Below are positions 40,960-42,276 of a stretch of DNA of 42,276 nt, in pieces (position 1 is the first letter of the stretch; each line of letters opens with the position of its first letter). The stretch covers positions 1 through 42,276 of the forward strand of contig JAUNPN010000010.1 of assembly GCA_030536655.1 (NCBI GenBank). Reading direction: 5' to 3'. The notes under the pieces were generated by a model. It saw nothing but the letters and a program-made list of their open reading frames with translations. It was not told the DNA's origin and searched no databases. Origin of the DNA: a bacterium. GTDB taxonomy: Bacteria; Bacillota; Clostridia; UBA1381. The translations under genes were made by a program, and so were the position numbers.

Positions 40960-41068
40960 ACTCGAAGAAATTCGGGATAATCATATCCTGCCTGTCCGGA
41001 GTTTGAGCATCCCTATCAGTTCAGATGAACCGGCGTCCCCCAAACATTAAGGCAGGATATGATTTTTT
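40960..41068 (+). ncRNA. candidate structured small RNA, family not recognised
   Basis: Predicted transcript of about 110 bases. A perfect 14-base closing helix AATCATATCCTGCC (40979-40992) / GGCAGGATATGATT (41051-41064) is followed by TTTT, so it also acts as terminator. Inside are GTTTG/CAAAC (41001-41005 with 41041-41045) and GTTC-AGAT-GAAC (41019-41030). It has no ribosome site or convincing reading frame. It lacks the conserved core of SRP RNA and the size and bulge of 6S RNA. Confidence 0.6.
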
Positions 41069-41073
41069 CAGTT

Positions 41074-41117
41074 AAAAAGGACTGCTGCAAAGCATTGTTT
41101 TGCAGCAGTCCCTTTTT
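41074..41117. terminator. bidirectional intrinsic terminator
   Basis: GGACTGCTGCAAA (41079-41091) / TTTGCAGCAGTCC (41099-41111), flanked by AAAAA and TTTTT. It terminates the minus-strand deacetylase gene (stop at 41119) and backs up the small RNA. Confidence 0.9.
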
Positions 41118-41118
41118 A

Positions 41119-42120
41119 TTAATCATCATTATTTTCATTATCCGCCGGCGTTTTACTTTCGGAAATGATGCTTGACGAGGAATCATAAGGAATATCGTCA
41201 AGCCTGTGGAAGCTGTAGCCTTCAGAACTGAGATATTCAATAATCTTTGGAAGCGCATCTGCGGTAGCCTGCTTTGTTGAAGCATCATGCATGAGTACTA
41301 CGATATTTTTGCCGCCTGACGGCATATTATCCTTAAGGTATTCAAGCAGTCCGTCCGCATCCTTCGTGCGCCCTTCGGCGTCGCCGTTGAGAGCGTTCCA
41401 GTCGATATAATAGAATCCCATGTCGGCAAGAGTCTTTTTATACTCCTGCTTTTCTTCTGCATGGTCGCCCGCGTTATAGCTGCCTCCGGGGAATCGCATA
41501 AGCTTGAACGGTTCATCGTCCGAAACATCTCTGATTGATTCGTATGACGCTTCGATTTCGCTCTTAAACGCGGATTCGGTTGCATAAAGCTTGTCATAAT
41601 CATGGCTGTCGGAGTGAGATGCAATTAGATGTCCCTCCTCATATACGCGGCGTGCAATATCCGTATTCTGCCTTATGTACGCGCCTACCTCAAAAAAGGT
41701 TGCCTTAACATCATAACGGCGGAGAGTGTCAAGTATCTGGGGTGTGATTTTCTTTGTCGGTCCATCGTCAAAGGTCAGGTAAGCGTAATATTCCGCGCTT
41801 GAATTTTCGACAATTTTAAGCAAATCGTTTTCTTCATCAGCGGAAGGAATATTTGCGATACCGGAGATATTCTGTGTTTTAGGAGCTTCCGTTGGCGATG
41901 AGGTCGAGCTTGCTGTGATTTCATTGTTCGCGTTTTCGGGAACATAGCCTTGATTATCCTGCTTGTTTTTGCCGGAGCATGAAGCGATTGACGCTATTAT
42001 AATTATAATGACAGCTGCAATACACGCAGTGACGGCGATTTTCTTATTTCTCTGCGCGCGGATTTTCCGCCGGCGCTCACGCTCGCGCTGCCTTTGCTTG
42101 AAATCATTTATTGTAGCCAT
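41119..42120 (-). CDS. membrane-anchored polysaccharide deacetylase (NodB domain)
   Basis: 333 residues. A basic N-terminus (about 1-27) precedes one membrane helix (28-47), then a Ser/Thr/Pro-rich linker and the catalytic NodB domain. Seen are TFDDGP (116-121) with Asp118/Asp119, the metal-binding SHSDSH (168-173; His169 and His173), RFPGGSYN (209-216) and the final VLMHD. These enzymes remove acetyl groups from peptidoglycan or other N-acetylated glycans outside the cell. The helix ends in IASC, so lipoprotein processing is conceivable, though the long basic leader argues for a simple anchor. Confidence 0.93.
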   Translation of the reverse strand: MATINDFKQRQRERERRRKIRAQRNKKIAVTACIAAVIIIIIASIASCSGKNKQDNQGYVPENANNEITASSTSSPTEAPKTQNISGIANIPSADEENDLLKIVENSSAEYYAYLTFDDGPTKKITPQILDTLRRYDVKATFFEVGAYIRQNTDIARRVYEEGHLIASHSDSHDYDKLYATESAFKSEIEASYESIRDVSDDEPFKLMRFPGGSYNAGDHAEEKQEYKKTLADMGFYYIDWNALNGDAEGRTKDADGLLEYLKDNMPSGGKNIVVLMHDASTKQATADALPKIIEYLSSEGYSFHRLDDIPYDSSSSIISESKTPADNENNDD

Positions 42121-42156
42121 AGTAAATTCCTTTCACAATGAAGTTATTATATTTCT

Positions 42157-42185
42157 ATTATATACTCTTTTTGCAGAAATTTCAA
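42157..42185 (-). promoter_or_regulatory. promoter of the polysaccharide deacetylase gene
   Basis: On the minus strand TTGAAA (42180-42185), 17 bases, TATAAT (42157-42162), with AAAGGA ahead of the ATG at 42120. The remaining bases to 42276 are AT-rich and show nothing else. Confidence 0.75.
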
Positions 42186-42276
42186 CAGGTTTTTGCAAAT
42201 TTTTTAAGGAAAATATTTTTAGTTACTATTCACCCATTAAAAAACCAGCAAAAAAGCCATTGTGCAAAACGTAGAA

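Noticed and set aside
40960-41068. SRP RNA, 6S RNA or a known riboswitch
   Set aside because: The SRP core (GGAAGGAAGCAG-like) is absent, the size and open bubble do not suit 6S, and no gene follows in the same direction for a riboswitch.

Overview
The window looks like a chromosomal segment of an endospore-forming member of the Clostridia. The evidence is an alpha/beta-type small acid-soluble spore protein, strong AGGAGG-type ribosome binding sites, sigma-A promoters with 17-base spacers, S-layer-homology and copper-amine-oxidase-like 'stalk' domains, and moderate-to-low GC. No phage, insertion sequence with a transposase, or CRISPR array was seen. The species cannot be named from sequence alone.

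Layout. 1-2.9 kb: phosphoglucomutase, a comF-like gene and tRNA-Ala(CGC), all on the minus strand. 3.1-13.9 kb: a complete potassium-uptake cluster, with a small membrane protein, kdpFABC, ktrB, ktrA, a second small membrane protein, and the kdpD/kdpE sensor pair. Phased TTA(A)NAC repeats precede both kdp and ktrB and suggest that KdpE controls both transporters. 14.0-15.8 kb: an ArsR regulator with a nitroreductase and a pyridoxamine-oxidase-fold protein. 15.8-24.1 kb: a LytTR response regulator and GHKL kinase, then a GH26-like lipoprotein, a membrane acyltransferase, two related small secreted proteins and an SLH protein. 24.4-30.1 kb: mostly housekeeping genes (rsmF, gapA, a Cof-type HAD phosphatase, a TIGR01212 radical SAM protein, a COG2426 membrane protein). 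30.1-33.5 kb: two secreted or membrane-anchored proteins of unknown function. 33.9-36.8 kb: the spore protein, then a mannitol-dehydrogenase-family oxidoreductase divergent from an AraC regulator. 37-42 kb: tRNA-Leu(CAA), a HAD phosphatase, a small alarmone synthetase, a TfoX_N protein, an OmpR/HisKA two-component system, a candidate small RNA and a polysaccharide deacetylase.

Two regulatory layers stand out. First, three promoters (15821, 21498 and 30133) share one geometry: two imperfect direct repeats of the type RGC(A/G)YTT 21-22 bases apart, the first starting exactly 41 bases before a -35 box, followed by a 17-base spacer. This fits LytTR binding and would join the two-component operon, a small secreted protein and a stalk-domain secreted protein in one cell-surface regulon. 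Second, a family of imperfect palindromes beginning GTTTGG and ending CCAAAC occurs at least seven times. Copies differ by compensatory changes in their stems, and each is followed by a tail that supplies a ribosome binding site. Three unrelated genes (18507, 23028, 27625) start 14 bases after that site. The 3' arm of the palindrome can alternatively pair with the ribosome binding site, so the unit may act as an RNA switch as well as a repeat.

Other points of interest are a roughly 95-residue insertion in an extracytoplasmic loop of KdpA, a c-di-AMP-type motif in KdpD, a roughly 110-base transcript candidate with its own promoter and terminator at 40925-41068, and two MITE-like elements that share terminal inverted repeats, one of which forms almost the whole 5' leader of the gene at 30408.
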